A stretch of DNA of 37,539 nucleotides from Oscillospiraceae bacterium (GTDB taxonomy: Bacteria > Bacillota > Clostridia > Oscillospirales > CAG-272): assembly GCA_015064395.1 (NCBI GenBank), contig SVSH01000019.1, positions 1 through 37,539 on the forward strand. The letters are read 5' to 3'. The notes beneath the pieces were generated by a model. That model made no database searches. It saw only the letters and a list, made by a program, of their open reading frames with translations, and was not told the DNA's origin. Each line of letters begins with the position of its first letter. Positions within the stretch are counted from its first letter, which is position 1. The translations under genes were made by a program, and so were the position numbers. Below, in pieces: positions 24,096 to 32,792 of this stretch.

Positions 24096-25052
24096 TCAAA
24101 ACTCACTTTTCAGCGTTCTTGTCATCAATTCCATCAGCACCTGCTTGCAATCAGCCCCCTCATAGAGGATACGGTACACAGCCGAGCAGATGGGCAGATC
24201 CACGTCATATTTCTTGCCAAGATCGACCATCGCGCGGGCGGTATAATAGCCCTCGGCCAAGGCACCGAACGATTCTCCTTTGGCAAAGCATTCGCCAAAG
24301 GCGCGGTTGTGCGAGTGAGGGGAGAAGACGGTCGCCTCATAGTCGCCCAGATGGCAAAGTCCGTAGGCCGACATTTCGTTGCCGCCCATTGCCTTGATCA
24401 GGCGGGCGACCTCGTGCGTTCCGCGGGCCATCAAAGCCCCCTTAAGCGTGCCGAGCTCAAAGCCGTCCAGCATGCCGGCGGCAATGCCGATGACGTTCTT
24501 GGCGGCCGCGCCGATCTCGTTGCCGATCATGTCCTGGCCGTAGTAAAAACGAATGAGATCGCTGGAAAATGCATTGACCAGGCGGTGCTTGATCTGCTCG
24601 TTTTGCGAGTCGATGACCATGCAGGAAGGGTTGCCCTTGTAAAATTCCTGCACGTGACCGGGACCGAGCCAAACGGCGACGGGACAGCTTTCGTCCAGCG
24701 CCTCGGTGGCGATCTCGGACAGGCGCTTACCGGTAGTGATGTCAATGCCCTTCATGCAGAGCACGACCGTCTTGAAGCGCAAGCGGAGCGGCTGAAGCTC
24801 CTCCATCAGTCCCGACAAGGCCTGGGAGGGGATGGATATGATAATGACCTCGCCCGTGGAGACGTCGTTGATGTCCGTCGTCAGACGAACCGACTTGGGA
24901 AGCGAGAGCAGATCGTTTTGCCGTGTGGCCAGAAAGCGCTGCATCTCGGGTGCATCAGCCATGCCGTATAGCGTGACCTCGTGCCCCATACGGTCGAGAT
25001 ACCAGGTGATCAGCGAGCCCCAACGCCCGCAACCGATAACGGTGATTTTCAT
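24096..25052 (-). CDS. gpsA: glycerol-3-phosphate dehydrogenase [NAD(P)+]
   Basis: 318 residues, cytoplasmic, making sn-glycerol 3-phosphate from DHAP for phospholipid synthesis. N-terminal Rossmann fold with GCGRWGS (7-13; the family usually has GxGxWGTA). IISIPSQAL, then the C-terminal domain with GAAAKNVIGIAAGMLDG (catalytic Lys) and SHNRAFGECFAKG. Length is slightly short of the usual 330. An earlier in-frame ATG (25121) has no ribosome-binding site; ATG 25052 follows TTGGAG. In many Clostridia gpsA sits near der and plsY; here it lies between metG and tatD, some 10 kb from der. Confidence 0.93.
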   Translation of the reverse strand: MKITVIGCGRWGSLITWYLDRMGHEVTLYGMADAPEMQRFLATRQNDLLSLPKSVRLTTDINDVSTGEVIIISIPSQALSGLMEELQPLRLRFKTVVLCMKGIDITTGKRLSEIATEALDESCPVAVWLGPGHVQEFYKGNPSCMVIDSQNEQIKHRLVNAFSSDLIRFYYGQDMIGNEIGAAAKNVIGIAAGMLDGFELGTLKGALMARGTHEVARLIKAMGGNEMSAYGLCHLGDYEATVFSPHSHNRAFGECFAKGESFGALAEGYYTARAMVDLGKKYDVDLPICSAVYRILYEGADCKQVLMELMTRTLKSEF

Positions 25053-25085
25053 AATAACTCCAAATATAACTTTTTTTGCAAACCG

Positions 25086-25236
25086 GTGGGGCAGGGGCCC
25101 CACAATGGATTCGCTGAACAAACGATAGAAAGCGAGCCGGGCAAATCTTGCCTTTGTTCTTCCTTCCAGTTTTTGAGGATTCTCAAGGAACTTTTTTCAA
25201 AAAGTTCCTTGAGCGGGGCTTGGGGCAGAGCCCCAA
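25086..25236 (-). repeat. short form of the modular repeat after metG
   Basis: On the minus strand after the metG stop: TTGGGGC/GCCCCAA (25220-25236), a 15-bp fold-back CTCAAGGAACTTTTT/AAAAAGTTCCTTGAG (25182-25213) that may end metG transcripts, a tail with CTCAAAAACT, then GTGGGGC-CCCT-GCCCCAC (25086-25103). The fold-back and the CCCT-loop hairpin correspond to modules in copies A, B and F. The double-hairpin part is absent. Confidence 0.6.
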
Positions 25237-25250
25237 ACAAACACGCCCTC

Positions 25251-27221
25251 TTATCTCACTCTCTCGCCCAGAGGAGTCTCGGGATCCAGGAATACAACGC
25301 GGACGGTTTCTTCGCCGCTGGCGAGGATCATACCGTTGGATTCCACGCCGCACAGCGTTGCGGGCTTGAGGTTAGCGACCAGAATGATCTTCTTGCCGAT
25401 CAGCTGATCGGGGGTATAATACTTGGCAATACCCGATACGACCTGGCGCTGCTCGTAGCCGAGGTCCACCTGGAGCCTCAGCAGCTTCTTGGCCTTGGGC
25501 ACGCCCTCGCAGGCGATGATCTTGGCAGTGCGAAGCTCGACGTTCATAAAGTCCTCAATGCCGATGAGCGCACAGCCCTCGGGCTTTTCGACGGGCGCCT
25601 CCGCCTTGGCGGCGGCAGCCATCTTGGCCTGACGCTCGGCTTCGAGCTCGGCGAGTACCTTGACCTCGTCCATGCGGGCGAACAGCACCTTGGAGTCGCT
25701 TACACTTTCGCCGGCTACCAGCGCGCCAAACTGCTCGGCCTTGCCGATAGATGCGTAGCCGCGGGCGGTGGTGTTCAGTTCATTGAGAATCTCCTCGCTT
25801 GTGGCGGGGATGAAGGGAGCAAGAAGTACAGCGCCCCAACGAATAGCCTCAAGCAGGGTGTAGAGCACCGTGCCCAGACGCTCCTTCCTGGATTCGTCCT
25901 TGGCGAGCGTCCAGGGGGTCGTTTCGTCGATATATTTGTTGGCGCGGGACAGCATGGTGAAGATGGCGTCCAGCGCGTCGGCGATGCGGTAGGCGTCCAT
26001 GCACTCGACGACCTTCCCATAGGCGGTCACGCAAGCTTGTATGATCTCATCGTCCAGCGCGTCCTTGGCGACGGGCGCCTGAATGACAGAGCCGAAATAC
26101 TTTTTCTGCATATCCAGCGTGCGCTTGACCAGGTTGCCGAGGTTGTTGACAAGATCGGTGTTGAAGCGCTTGATGACGTTCTCGTAGGTGATGGAGCCGT
26201 CGTTGGCGTAGGGCATCTCGGAGAGGGCATAGTAACGCACGCCGTCGACCGTGAAGCGCTCTGCCAGCTCGTCGGCATAGATGACGTTACCCTTGGATTT
26301 GGACATCTTGTCCATACCAAAGTTGAACCACGGGTGAGCAAACACCTTTTTCGGCAGGGGCAGATCCAGTGCCATGAGGAAGATGGGCCAGTAGATGGTG
26401 TGGAAACGGATGATGTCCTTACCGATGATATGCACGTCAGCGGGCCAGAGCGACTTGAACTTTTCGGATTGCTCCTCATAGCTCTTGTCGGGATCATAAC
26501 CGATGGCGGTGATATAATTGATGATCGCATCGAACCAAACGTAGATGACGTGCTTGGGAGCGTTCTCTACCGGAATACCCCAAGTAAAGGAAGTACGGGA
26601 AACGCAGAGATCCTGCAAGCCGCCTTCAACCTTCAGGAAGTTGTTGACAATCTCCTTTTTGCGGCTCTCGGGCTCGATGAATTCGGAGTGAGCCTCGATG
26701 TGCTGCATCAGTCGATCCGCATACTTCTTCATGTTGAAGAAAAATGTCTCCTCGCTGGCTTTTTGGACGGGTCTGCCGCAATCGGGACACTTGCAGTCAA
26801 CGGCCTGGGTGTCGGTAAAGAAGGACTCGCAAGGCACGCAGTACCACCCCTCGTATTTGCCCTTGTAAATGTCGCCCTTGTTGAGGAAGCGGGTGAAGAT
26901 CTTTTTGACAGCGGCCTCGTGATAATCATCGGTCGTGCGGATGAAGTGGTCGTACTTGACGTTCATATTGTCCCACAGGTTCTTGATCTCGCCAGCGACA
27001 CCGTCGACGTATGCCTTGGGGGTAATGCCGGCATCCTTCGCCAGGTCCTCGATCTTCTGACCGTGCTCGTCCGTACCCGTGCACATGAAGACGTCATGGC
27101 CCATCTCCTTTTTATAGCGAGCCAGGGCGTCGGTCATGATCGCCTCGTAGGTATTGCCGAAGTGCGGCTTCTTGGAAGCGTAGGCGATGGCGGTCGTCAT
27201 ATAATACTTTTTCTGATCCAT
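25251..27221 (-). CDS. metG: methionyl-tRNA synthetase with C-terminal tRNA-binding domain
   Basis: 656 residues, class I synthetase. The HIGH-like motif is HFGN (20-23), the KMSKS motif is intact (DKMSKSKGNV). Zinc knuckle ligands are Cys128, Cys131, Cys145 and Cys148 (CVPC and CPDC). The anticodon-binding helices follow. After a lysine/alanine-rich linker (AKMAAAAKAEAPVEKP) comes a Trbp111/EMAP-like domain with VELRTAKI, LLRLQVDLG and GIAKYYTP. This is the common Gram-positive form. AAAGGA precedes ATG 27221. A DUF975-like gene ends 33 bases upstream, and gpsA follows downstream across a hairpin region. Confidence 0.96.
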   Translation of the reverse strand: MDQKKYYMTTAIAYASKKPHFGNTYEAIMTDALARYKKEMGHDVFMCTGTDEHGQKIEDLAKDAGITPKAYVDGVAGEIKNLWDNMNVKYDHFIRTTDDYHEAAVKKIFTRFLNKGDIYKGKYEGWYCVPCESFFTDTQAVDCKCPDCGRPVQKASEETFFFNMKKYADRLMQHIEAHSEFIEPESRKKEIVNNFLKVEGGLQDLCVSRTSFTWGIPVENAPKHVIYVWFDAIINYITAIGYDPDKSYEEQSEKFKSLWPADVHIIGKDIIRFHTIYWPIFLMALDLPLPKKVFAHPWFNFGMDKMSKSKGNVIYADELAERFTVDGVRYYALSEMPYANDGSITYENVIKRFNTDLVNNLGNLVKRTLDMQKKYFGSVIQAPVAKDALDDEIIQACVTAYGKVVECMDAYRIADALDAIFTMLSRANKYIDETTPWTLAKDESRKERLGTVLYTLLEAIRWGAVLLAPFIPATSEEILNELNTTARGYASIGKAEQFGALVAGESVSDSKVLFARMDEVKVLAELEAERQAKMAAAAKAEAPVEKPEGCALIGIEDFMNVELRTAKIIACEGVPKAKKLLRLQVDLGYEQRQVVSGIAKYYTPDQLIGKKIILVANLKPATLCGVESNGMILASGEETVRVVFLDPETPLGERVR

Positions 27222-27254
27222 GATGATGTTCCTTTCTTGTTCGGAAGTTGAACT

Positions 27255-28064
27255 TTATGTTGATGGTTTAGATTCGTCGGAAACGTCCAGTCGGACGGTG
27301 TAGGCAAGGATGAAGGCAGGCAGGGCGTGAAAAATCAGGACGATGCCCAGAGATAAAACAGAAAGCAGCCACCAGCCGGTATAGCTGAGCTTGAATAGAA
27401 ACAATTCAAACAGTCTTCCCCTTGTCTTGCGGCGCGAGGCCGAAAACAGTCGGAATACCGAGGCGTCGGGGTGCAGGTAGTACAGGCGCAGTACCGCGTC
27501 GTGGCAACCGAGCAACAAGCAAGCGGACACGACAAGCAAGAGAGCAAGCCCATAGTAAAGGGCGGTCATCCAAGCTTGCTCGGCACCCGTGGCGAGATGC
27601 GTCAGCCACAGGGCCGATCCTGCCACAAGCAGGGGCGGGAGCAAAAGACCGATCATAACGGCAAGAGAGCGGCGGTAGGCCGAGGGGCTCGAGAAAGCGC
27701 AAAACAGCGTTGTCATCGGTTCTTTTTTGCCGTCAGCGGCGGCCATGTAGATCATACAAGCGCCATACAGTAAGGGCAGACCTACCAATATAATCACGAG
27801 GATGTCCAGTAGGTAGAACATCTGGTCGAGTAGCGTGTACCAAAGGGGGGATTGCTCCTGCAACGTCTTCCACGGAATGGCGGCAAAGACGCACTCGCCA
27901 ATATAGACGATGCCGACCCAAAAGCAGAGGCACAAAACGGCGGTCAACACCAGGTGCATTCGCACACCGGGCAGACGCAACAGCGCCGCGGCCGTAAGCT
28001 TTGAGGTTTTGCTGTGAGAGGGGGAGGACGGTGCGCTATCCGTATTGATAAGCAAGGTTTGCAT
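27255..28064 (-). CDS. DUF975-like integral membrane protein
   Basis: 269 residues from ATG 28064, which follows GAGGAGG; an upstream in-frame ATG (28103) overlaps the promoter region. About six hydrophobic segments. The C-terminal third (FELFLFKLSYTGWWLLSVLSLGIVLIFHALPAF) resembles the DUF975 pattern, in which an F-x-LSFIGW-like segment is followed by a GI-rich helix. No catalytic motif is seen and function is unknown. The N-terminal 35 residues are polar. It has a strong promoter and lies 33 bases upstream of metG, so it may be the first gene of a metG transcript. Confidence 0.75.
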   Translation of the reverse strand: MQTLLINTDSAPSSPSHSKTSKLTAAALLRLPGVRMHLVLTAVLCLCFWVGIVYIGECVFAAIPWKTLQEQSPLWYTLLDQMFYLLDILVIILVGLPLLYGACMIYMAAADGKKEPMTTLFCAFSSPSAYRRSLAVMIGLLLPPLLVAGSALWLTHLATGAEQAWMTALYYGLALLLVVSACLLLGCHDAVLRLYYLHPDASVFRLFSASRRKTRGRLFELFLFKLSYTGWWLLSVLSLGIVLIFHALPAFILAYTVRLDVSDESKPST

Positions 28065-28108
28065 GAAATGTCCTCCTCTCGTGGGGCAGTCACAATGATA
28101 CAACCTAT

Positions 28109-28137
28109 ATTATAACAAAGTTTTTTTACTTTTACAA
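28109..28137 (-). promoter_or_regulatory. sigma-A promoter of the DUF975-like gene (and perhaps metG)
   Basis: On the minus strand TTGTAA (28132-28137), 17 bases, TATAAT (28109-28114). Confidence 0.82.
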
Positions 28138-28169
28138 GGGTTAATTGTTAATTTTTGGGGAACGGGGGA

Positions 28170-28840
28170 GGGAAAAAACAAGTTTCAAACGACTTCGCCT
28201 TTTGCCTCGCCCAGCTTCGCGCGAAGTTTTGTGTTCGTGCTTGCACGATGCCCGTGTTCAGCGGGCAAACAAAACTTCCATATTTCGCTTTAGCGAAATG
28301 GGCGCTCGGTGTGCGGCAGATGCCTATTCTTTGCCTTGTCGCAAAGAATAGGCGAAGAAAAGACACCAAAGGGTCTAATACCCTTTGGAAACCCGCAGTG
28401 CGTCTTTGTGGGCGCTGCGCTCTCGCTCCGCGCAACACGCCGCAAAAGCAGACATTTTCAGCGCTTGCGTTTGCAAGTTAAAAAAACTTGCAAACAGAAA
28501 GTAGCACGCAAGGTGTAATAGTAAAAACTTTTGCTGTCGTTCAACGCGACTTGTGATAGTACAAATTTTTAGCAAAACGGAAAGCAAACGCCCTTGCTTT
28601 CCTTGCCTGCCGCTCGTGCTGTCTTAAGTTGAGGCACAGCACTAAAACTGTTTATGTGATCTCTCGTCTTTCACTTTGCAGAGCGGCAAAGGAGCAGTTT
28701 CCAAAGGCGGCAGCCTTTGGTTCCTTTTCTTTCGCCATTTCTTTGTGGAACAACAAAGAAATGGCATCCATGCCTGTACAGCGCACGCGCGCAGCAGTGT
28801 GCGCGTCAAAAGAAGAAGTTGTTTGAAACTTAACATTTCC
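28170..28840 (+). repeat. modular structured intergenic repeat, copy E (longest)
   Basis: About 670 bases without a gene. The outer ends are inverted: GTTTCAAACGACTTC near 28183 against GAAGTTGTTTGAAAC near 28815. Left: TTTCGCT/AGCGAAA; H1 GCCTATTCTTTGC/GCAAAGAATAGGC (28322-28353, 13 bp); H2 CCAAAGGGT-CTAAT-ACCCTTTGG (28366-28388). Middle: TTGCAAGTT/AACTTGCAA. Core: long-range stem TGCCGCTC/GAGCGGCA (28608-28615 with 28681-28688) around GTTGAGGCACAGCAC and TTTATGTGA, as in copy B. Right: H3 CCAAAGGC/GCCTTTGG (28701-28720), linker TTCCTTTTCTTTCG, H4 GCCATTTCTTTG/CAAAGAAATGGC (28734-28765). Open frames inside change frame between copies or lack ribosome-binding sites. Confidence 0.8.
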
Positions 28841-28857
28841 CCCTGCTCCCACGCAAC

Positions 28858-28887
28858 AAAAAACGGCCGAGCTGATCGACCGTTTTT
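28858..28887 (-). terminator. intrinsic terminator of the CPBP gene
   Basis: On the minus strand AAAACGGTCGA, loop TCAGC, TCGGCCGTTTTTT: ten or so pairs with one G-U, then a U-run. It lies just past the stop codon. Confidence 0.85.
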
Positions 28888-28895
28888 ACATTTTA

Positions 28896-29852
28896 TCAAA
28901 TAAACAAGCACGCCAACAGATACACCACCATACAAACAATGCTCACCGGCGCAAACACCGTGTGGATCAATCTCCGACCCCATTCGCTCCGTGGCAGATC
29001 TACCCGGTAAGGTGCGCCTTGCATCGTCCGTGCGTAGGAGCGGTAGGCACGCGAAGCCTCGCCGCAGAAGACAATGGCAGAGACCAGAAGAATGAGAAGC
29101 AAAAGGAAGGAAAACAACTCCGTGCTTCCCGTGTAAAGGTAAAACTGCGTCAGCGTCGGTTGACCGAATAAGCCAAACAGATTGTAGGCAAAGTGCAAGA
29201 TCACGGTGGCTATCAGCGACCTCGTCGCATACATTACAGCACACAAAAGAAGCCCTGCGAAAATATAGACCGGCAGGTGGGAAAACTCGAAATGAAGCAT
29301 ACCGAAGGCAAGCGAACTGTAGGCGATGGCGGGGAGCAAGCCTCTCTCCTCAAGAGTTGCGCACAGCACGCCGCGAAAAACAAATTCCTCGCAAATGGCG
29401 GGCAGGGCGGCGTAGGCCAAGATCAGGTAGGAGACGGAGGAAAAATCTGTTCCGCTACCTGCCGCAAAGGTGTCATACAGAGTAAAGCCGTTGTCCAGCG
29501 TCTTAATGCCGCCTGTGTAGATGCTGATGAGCAGTGTGCCCGCGATCAGGGCAAGCAGAGCCGAGACGAGCAGCAGGATCTGGGAGGGGCGGGGCGGACG
29601 CAGGCGCAGGCGGGCGGTAAAGGACGTGCCGCGCAGCTTGCAGAAGACCACGCCGGGGATGAGAAAGATCATGACCTGCAACAGAACGATGCTCAGATAT
29701 TCGTTGCCGCGCCCCACGATCGCGGTGTCAACGGCGCGGGAGAGGAGCAACAAAAGATAGGTCGCAAGTGTCAGGACACAATGCGCGTTGTCGATCCAAA
29801 AGTGAACGTCGCGCCAAAAGGGGCGGCGGGAAAGACGCACGGGGCGATTCAT
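28896..29852 (-). CDS. CPBP-family intramembrane metalloprotease
   Basis: 318 residues with about eight membrane segments. The CAAX-protease/bacteriocin-processing motifs are intact: motif 1 EEFVFRG with Glu155, Glu156 and Arg160, motif 2 FGMLHF with His187, and motif 3 HFAYN with His210 and Asn214. In bacteria such proteins process peptides, protect against bacteriocins or cleave membrane proteins; the substrate is not visible here. GAAAGGAGG precedes ATG 29852. The DJ-1 gene ends 47 bases upstream on the same strand, so the two probably share the promoter at 30.48 kb. A good terminator follows. Confidence 0.88.
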   Translation of the reverse strand: MNRPVRLSRRPFWRDVHFWIDNAHCVLTLATYLLLLLSRAVDTAIVGRGNEYLSIVLLQVMIFLIPGVVFCKLRGTSFTARLRLRPPRPSQILLLVSALLALIAGTLLISIYTGGIKTLDNGFTLYDTFAAGSGTDFSSVSYLILAYAALPAICEEFVFRGVLCATLEERGLLPAIAYSSLAFGMLHFEFSHLPVYIFAGLLLCAVMYATRSLIATVILHFAYNLFGLFGQPTLTQFYLYTGSTELFSFLLLLILLVSAIVFCGEASRAYRSYARTMQGAPYRVDLPRSEWGRRLIHTVFAPVSIVCMVVYLLACLFI

Positions 29853-29899
29853 TTGGTTGTCCCTCCTTTCGTCAGATGCGGTCGAGTAAGGTTCGCGAA

Positions 29900-30439
29900 T
29901 TAAGGTGCCTGAACGGCGGCGCGAAGAGAAGCGGCGACCTCCTCGCCCTTCAGCGCGGCGACAAGCGTCAGGCCGAAATCAAGCGCGACGCCCATGCCGC
30001 GCGCGGTGATGATATGACCGTCACGCACGACGCCATCCGGTACGACCGTTGCGCCGAGCAGCTCCTCTTCAAAGCCGGGGAAGCAGGTGGCGCGCTTGCC
30101 CGCAAGATACCCCTTGTGACCGAGCACCATGGGCGCGGCACAAATGGCGGCCAGATAGGCGTTGCTTTGAGCGGCGCGAGACAGCGTGTCGGCAACGACC
30201 ACAGAGGCGTCCAGATTGGCGGCCCCGGGCATACCGCCGGGCAGGATGACCATGTCGATGGGGCCGGTCGGCATATGCTCTGTGTCGGTATCGGCCAGCA
30301 CCGTAATGCCGTGGGAGCCGCGGATCTCTCGTCCGCCAAGACCGACCGTCACCGTCTCAACGCCGGCGCGGCGCAACAGATCCAGCGGTGTGAGCGCCTC
30401 GATCTCCTCAAATCCGTCAGCCAAAAACAAAATGACCAT
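29900..30439 (-). CDS. DJ-1/PfpI-family protein
   Basis: 179 residues, cytoplasmic. DJ-1 motifs: GFEEIEALTPLDLLRRAG with Glu14 in the place of DJ-1 Glu18, VILPGGMPGA, and the nucleophilic elbow AICAAPMVLG with Cys100 (equivalent to DJ-1 Cys106). Members are reported as protein or glyoxal detoxifying enzymes, or as redox-sensing proteins; the exact activity is debated. Full length for the family (YajL/DJ-1 subgroup). GGGAGG precedes ATG 30439, with a perfect promoter upstream. First gene of a likely two-gene unit with the CPBP protease. Confidence 0.9.
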   Translation of the reverse strand: MVILFLADGFEEIEALTPLDLLRRAGVETVTVGLGGREIRGSHGITVLADTDTEHMPTGPIDMVILPGGMPGAANLDASVVVADTLSRAAQSNAYLAAICAAPMVLGHKGYLAGKRATCFPGFEEELLGATVVPDGVVRDGHIITARGMGVALDFGLTLVAALKGEEVAASLRAAVQAP

Positions 30440-30471
30440 ATCTTCCTCCCGAGTGAAGCAATATATAGTGT

Positions 30472-30500
30472 ATTATAACATACTGTATTTTGTTTGTCAA
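30472..30500 (-). promoter_or_regulatory. consensus sigma-A promoter of DJ-1/CPBP
   Basis: On the minus strand TTGACA (30495-30500), 17 bases, TATAAT (30472-30477): full consensus. It is back to back with the MATE promoter. Confidence 0.9.
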
Positions 30501-30519
30501 ATGATTTGCCCAAATCCTC

Positions 30520-30547
30520 TTGACAACTTGTCCCGGCGGAGTATAAT
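30520..30547 (+). promoter_or_regulatory. consensus sigma-A promoter of the MATE gene
   Basis: TTGACA (30520-30525), 16 bases, TATAAT (30542-30547). Transcription would start near 30554, which rules out the in-frame ATG at 30553 as the translation start. Confidence 0.88.
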
Positions 30548-30591
30548 GTGTAGTGCCGCGAATATTGTCGGCAAGGAGTATGAAGATTAAC

Positions 30592-32007
30592 ATGTTCAGT
30601 ATAAATAGAAAATCCCCGGCCTTGGCGGGAGGCCCTTCTGTGCAACGAAAGGCCGATCTGACCGAAGGGCCCATTTTGCCCCGTCTGATACACTATTGTA
30701 TCCCCCTGATGCTGACGGGTATGCTTCAGCTGTTTTATAATGCCACCGACATGATCGTTGTCGGGCAGTTTTCCTCCCCGACCGCTGTGGGCGCGGTGGG
30801 GGCCTGCGGGTCGCTCATCGGCCTTTTGGTCAATTCGTTTATCGGATTGTCGGTCGGCGTCAGCGTCCTGGTCGCGCAGTATATCGGCGCGAAGCAGGAA
30901 AAGGACGTCTCCGAGGTCGTCCACACCGCGCTTGCCCTGGCAATGGTGCTTGGTGTGGCGGTATCTGCCGTTGGCTATCATTTTGCCGAGGGTGCACTTC
31001 GCCTGATGGACACCCCCGAGACGACCATCGCCGAGGCGGTGCCCTACGCCAAAGCGTACATGCTGGGCATCCCCGCCTCCATGGTCTATAACTATTGCGC
31101 GGCGGCTCTGCGCGCCAAGGGCGACACCCTTCGTCCTCTGATGTTTTTGGGCATTTCGGGCCTTGCCAACGTCGGTCTTAACCTGTATTTTGTTACCTGC
31201 CACGGTATGGGTGCGGTGGGAGTTGGTATTGCTACCGCCGTGGCGCAGTATATAGCGATGGCGATGATCCTCGTCTATATGACCTTTATTTTGAAGGACT
31301 GCTGCCGCATCCGTTGGAACCGACTGCGCTTTCACCCCGGGAAGCTGTGGCACATGCTGCGCATCGGTCTTCCGGCGGGAATGCAAAGCGTTGTGTTCAG
31401 CTTTTCCAACGTGCTCATTCAGTCCACCGTCAATACCTTTGGTGAGAACGTCATCAACGGCAACGCCGCCGCGGCCAGCATCGACGGCTTTATTTACACC
31501 GCCCAGAACTCGGTCTATCAGGCCGCCATCACCTTTGTCGGCCAGCACGTCGGTGCCCGTAAATTTGAGCGCATCAATCGTGTGATCTTTCTTTGTATGG
31601 GCCTTGTCACTGCCATCGGCCTTGGCGTTTCGGCTCTGGTCGTGCTGTTCAGCCACACCCTCTTGGGCATTTACGTGCCGGGGGACGAGGCGGCGATCGC
31701 CTGGGGTACGCAACGCTTGCGGGTCATGGGCGCGTGTTATTTTACCTGCGGACTCATGGAGGTCGGCTGCGGCGCCTTGCGCGGCATGGGCAAGACGTTT
31801 ACCCCTATGCTCATCTCGGTAGCGGGCGTGTGCGGTATCCGCGTTCTTTGGCTGTATACCATCTTCCCGCTGAACCCCACGATGATGTGCTTGTATTTCT
31901 CTTATCCCGCTTCCTGGATCGCCACCGGCGCGGTCCATTTGACGCTTGCCTTTATCAGCAAACGGCAACTGGAGCGGCAGGATTTGCTGTCCAAAAACTG
32001 TAATTAA
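30592..32007 (+). CDS. MATE-family efflux transporter
   Basis: 471 residues from ATG 30592, with AAGGAG 13 bases upstream. ATG 30580 is one base from that site, and ATG 30553 lies at the predicted transcription start, so both are less likely. Twelve membrane segments in two related halves. Typical MATE features: DLTEGPILPRLIHYCIPLMLTGMLQLFYNATDM near the N terminus, GVSVLVAQYIGA, then YNYCAAALRAKGDT with the family's R-x-x-GD turn, and the second-half equivalent GCGALRGMGKTFTPM. It exports drugs or metabolites by sodium or proton antiport; the substrate is unknown. A lipoprotein gene follows after about 106 bases. Confidence 0.92.
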   Translation: MFSINRKSPALAGGPSVQRKADLTEGPILPRLIHYCIPLMLTGMLQLFYNATDMIVVGQFSSPTAVGAVGACGSLIGLLVNSFIGLSVGVSVLVAQYIGAKQEKDVSEVVHTALALAMVLGVAVSAVGYHFAEGALRLMDTPETTIAEAVPYAKAYMLGIPASMVYNYCAAALRAKGDTLRPLMFLGISGLANVGLNLYFVTCHGMGAVGVGIATAVAQYIAMAMILVYMTFILKDCCRIRWNRLRFHPGKLWHMLRIGLPAGMQSVVFSFSNVLIQSTVNTFGENVINGNAAAASIDGFIYTAQNSVYQAAITFVGQHVGARKFERINRVIFLCMGLVTAIGLGVSALVVLFSHTLLGIYVPGDEAAIAWGTQRLRVMGACYFTCGLMEVGCGALRGMGKTFTPMLISVAGVCGIRVLWLYTIFPLNPTMMCLYFSYPASWIATGAVHLTLAFISKRQLERQDLLSKNCN

Positions 32008-32113
32008 TCATTTTTTGAAAAAATGTTGAAGTTTTTTCAAAAAGCAGGGAACATTTTTCATTTTTTGCCGTCTTATATGGTGCGACCCCAAAAAACCGAA
32101 AGGAGATCCTGAA

Positions 32114-32743
32114 ATGAAGCGTAATATTTGCCGTCTTATATTGCTGATAATCCTTACAACGTGTATGCTTGCATTGGCGGCGTGTGCGCCGACCGAGCCG
32201 ATGACTCCCACCGATTCGCGTATTCCTCAAATGAGCGAGGAGGAGATGCAAACACCGCTGGGCGAGACCAAAGAGGCGATGACGTCGGCCGAGGTCAGGG
32301 CAATGACAGACCCGTTGGTCAAAAAAGAGTACAGCCTCGATGATCTTTCCGTCTATGAGTTTGATGTTTTTTATTCCGAACGCCAAGACCAGTATTCTGC
32401 CACATACCGCTTGTACATTCAAGGCTACCGTACCTATGAAGAATACATCGTTGTGATCGATGCAAAGGGGAAACCGGTAAGGTTTCACGCATCACATCAA
32501 GGGGAGTATTCCCGTTATCTTGGAAGCGCAACGGAGGAACGAATGGCGGCGGCCGAGGCAGATATAGAGCGTCAGGCGAGCAAATATGATGAACAAGGGC
32601 CGTATTGGCTGCAGGTCGATGACGAGGGATATCTTTGCCTTTGGTTGGAACTGATCGTAGACGTTCCATATAGCGAGGACGTGCCCTGCGGCAACCATAA
32701 GCATGTATTTTTCCATTCCCGCGTTTGCGGGGCGGATCAGTGA
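32114..32743 (+). CDS. predicted lipoprotein of unknown function
   Basis: 209 residues. Basic N terminus, a hydrophobic stretch and lipobox LAAC with Cys24 mark it as a membrane-anchored lipoprotein. Residues 25-75 are Pro/Thr/Glu-rich and probably disordered. The rest (about 75-209) looks like a compact alpha+beta domain with many Tyr and acidic residues, ending in a short Cys-containing tail. No family is recognised. AAAGGAGATCC precedes ATG 32114. It follows the MATE gene on the same strand, perhaps cotranscribed, since no strong GC-rich terminator separates them, only A/T-rich inverted repeats. A strong terminator follows. Confidence 0.78.
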   Translation: MKRNICRLILLIILTTCMLALAACAPTEPMTPTDSRIPQMSEEEMQTPLGETKEAMTSAEVRAMTDPLVKKEYSLDDLSVYEFDVFYSERQDQYSATYRLYIQGYRTYEEYIVVIDAKGKPVRFHASHQGEYSRYLGSATEERMAAAEADIERQASKYDEQGPYWLQVDDEGYLCLWLELIVDVPYSEDVPCGNHKHVFFHSRVCGADQ

Positions 32744-32745
32744 AT

Positions 32746-32787
32746 AACAAAAAATCACGCATCTGTTACGATGCGTGATTTTTTGTT
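32746..32787. terminator. bidirectional terminator, lipoprotein gene and glnS
   Basis: An 18-bp stem (outer AACAAAAAA with TTTTTTGTT, inner TCACGCATC with GATGCGTGA) with a 6-base loop, U-rich on both exits. It sits between convergent genes. Confidence 0.93.
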
Positions 32788-32792
32788 GTGGT

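Noticed and set aside
25053-25121. Longer N terminus for gpsA from ATG 25121
   Set aside because: No ribosome-binding site, and the extra 23 residues precede the Rossmann strand and are unlike the family. ATG 25052 has TTGGAG upstream.
24981-27251. A 756-codon open frame on the plus strand opposite metG
   Set aside because: metG has intact synthetase motifs, a ribosome-binding site and normal length on the minus strand. The antisense frame has no domain pattern and arises from codon bias.
28155-28481. Open frames of about 70-110 codons in the 28.2-28.8 kb gap
   Set aside because: They lie across repeat copy E, lack start signals and have low-complexity basic composition.
30553-30591. MATE start at ATG 30553
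   Set aside because: It coincides with the predicted transcription start and has no ribosome-binding site.
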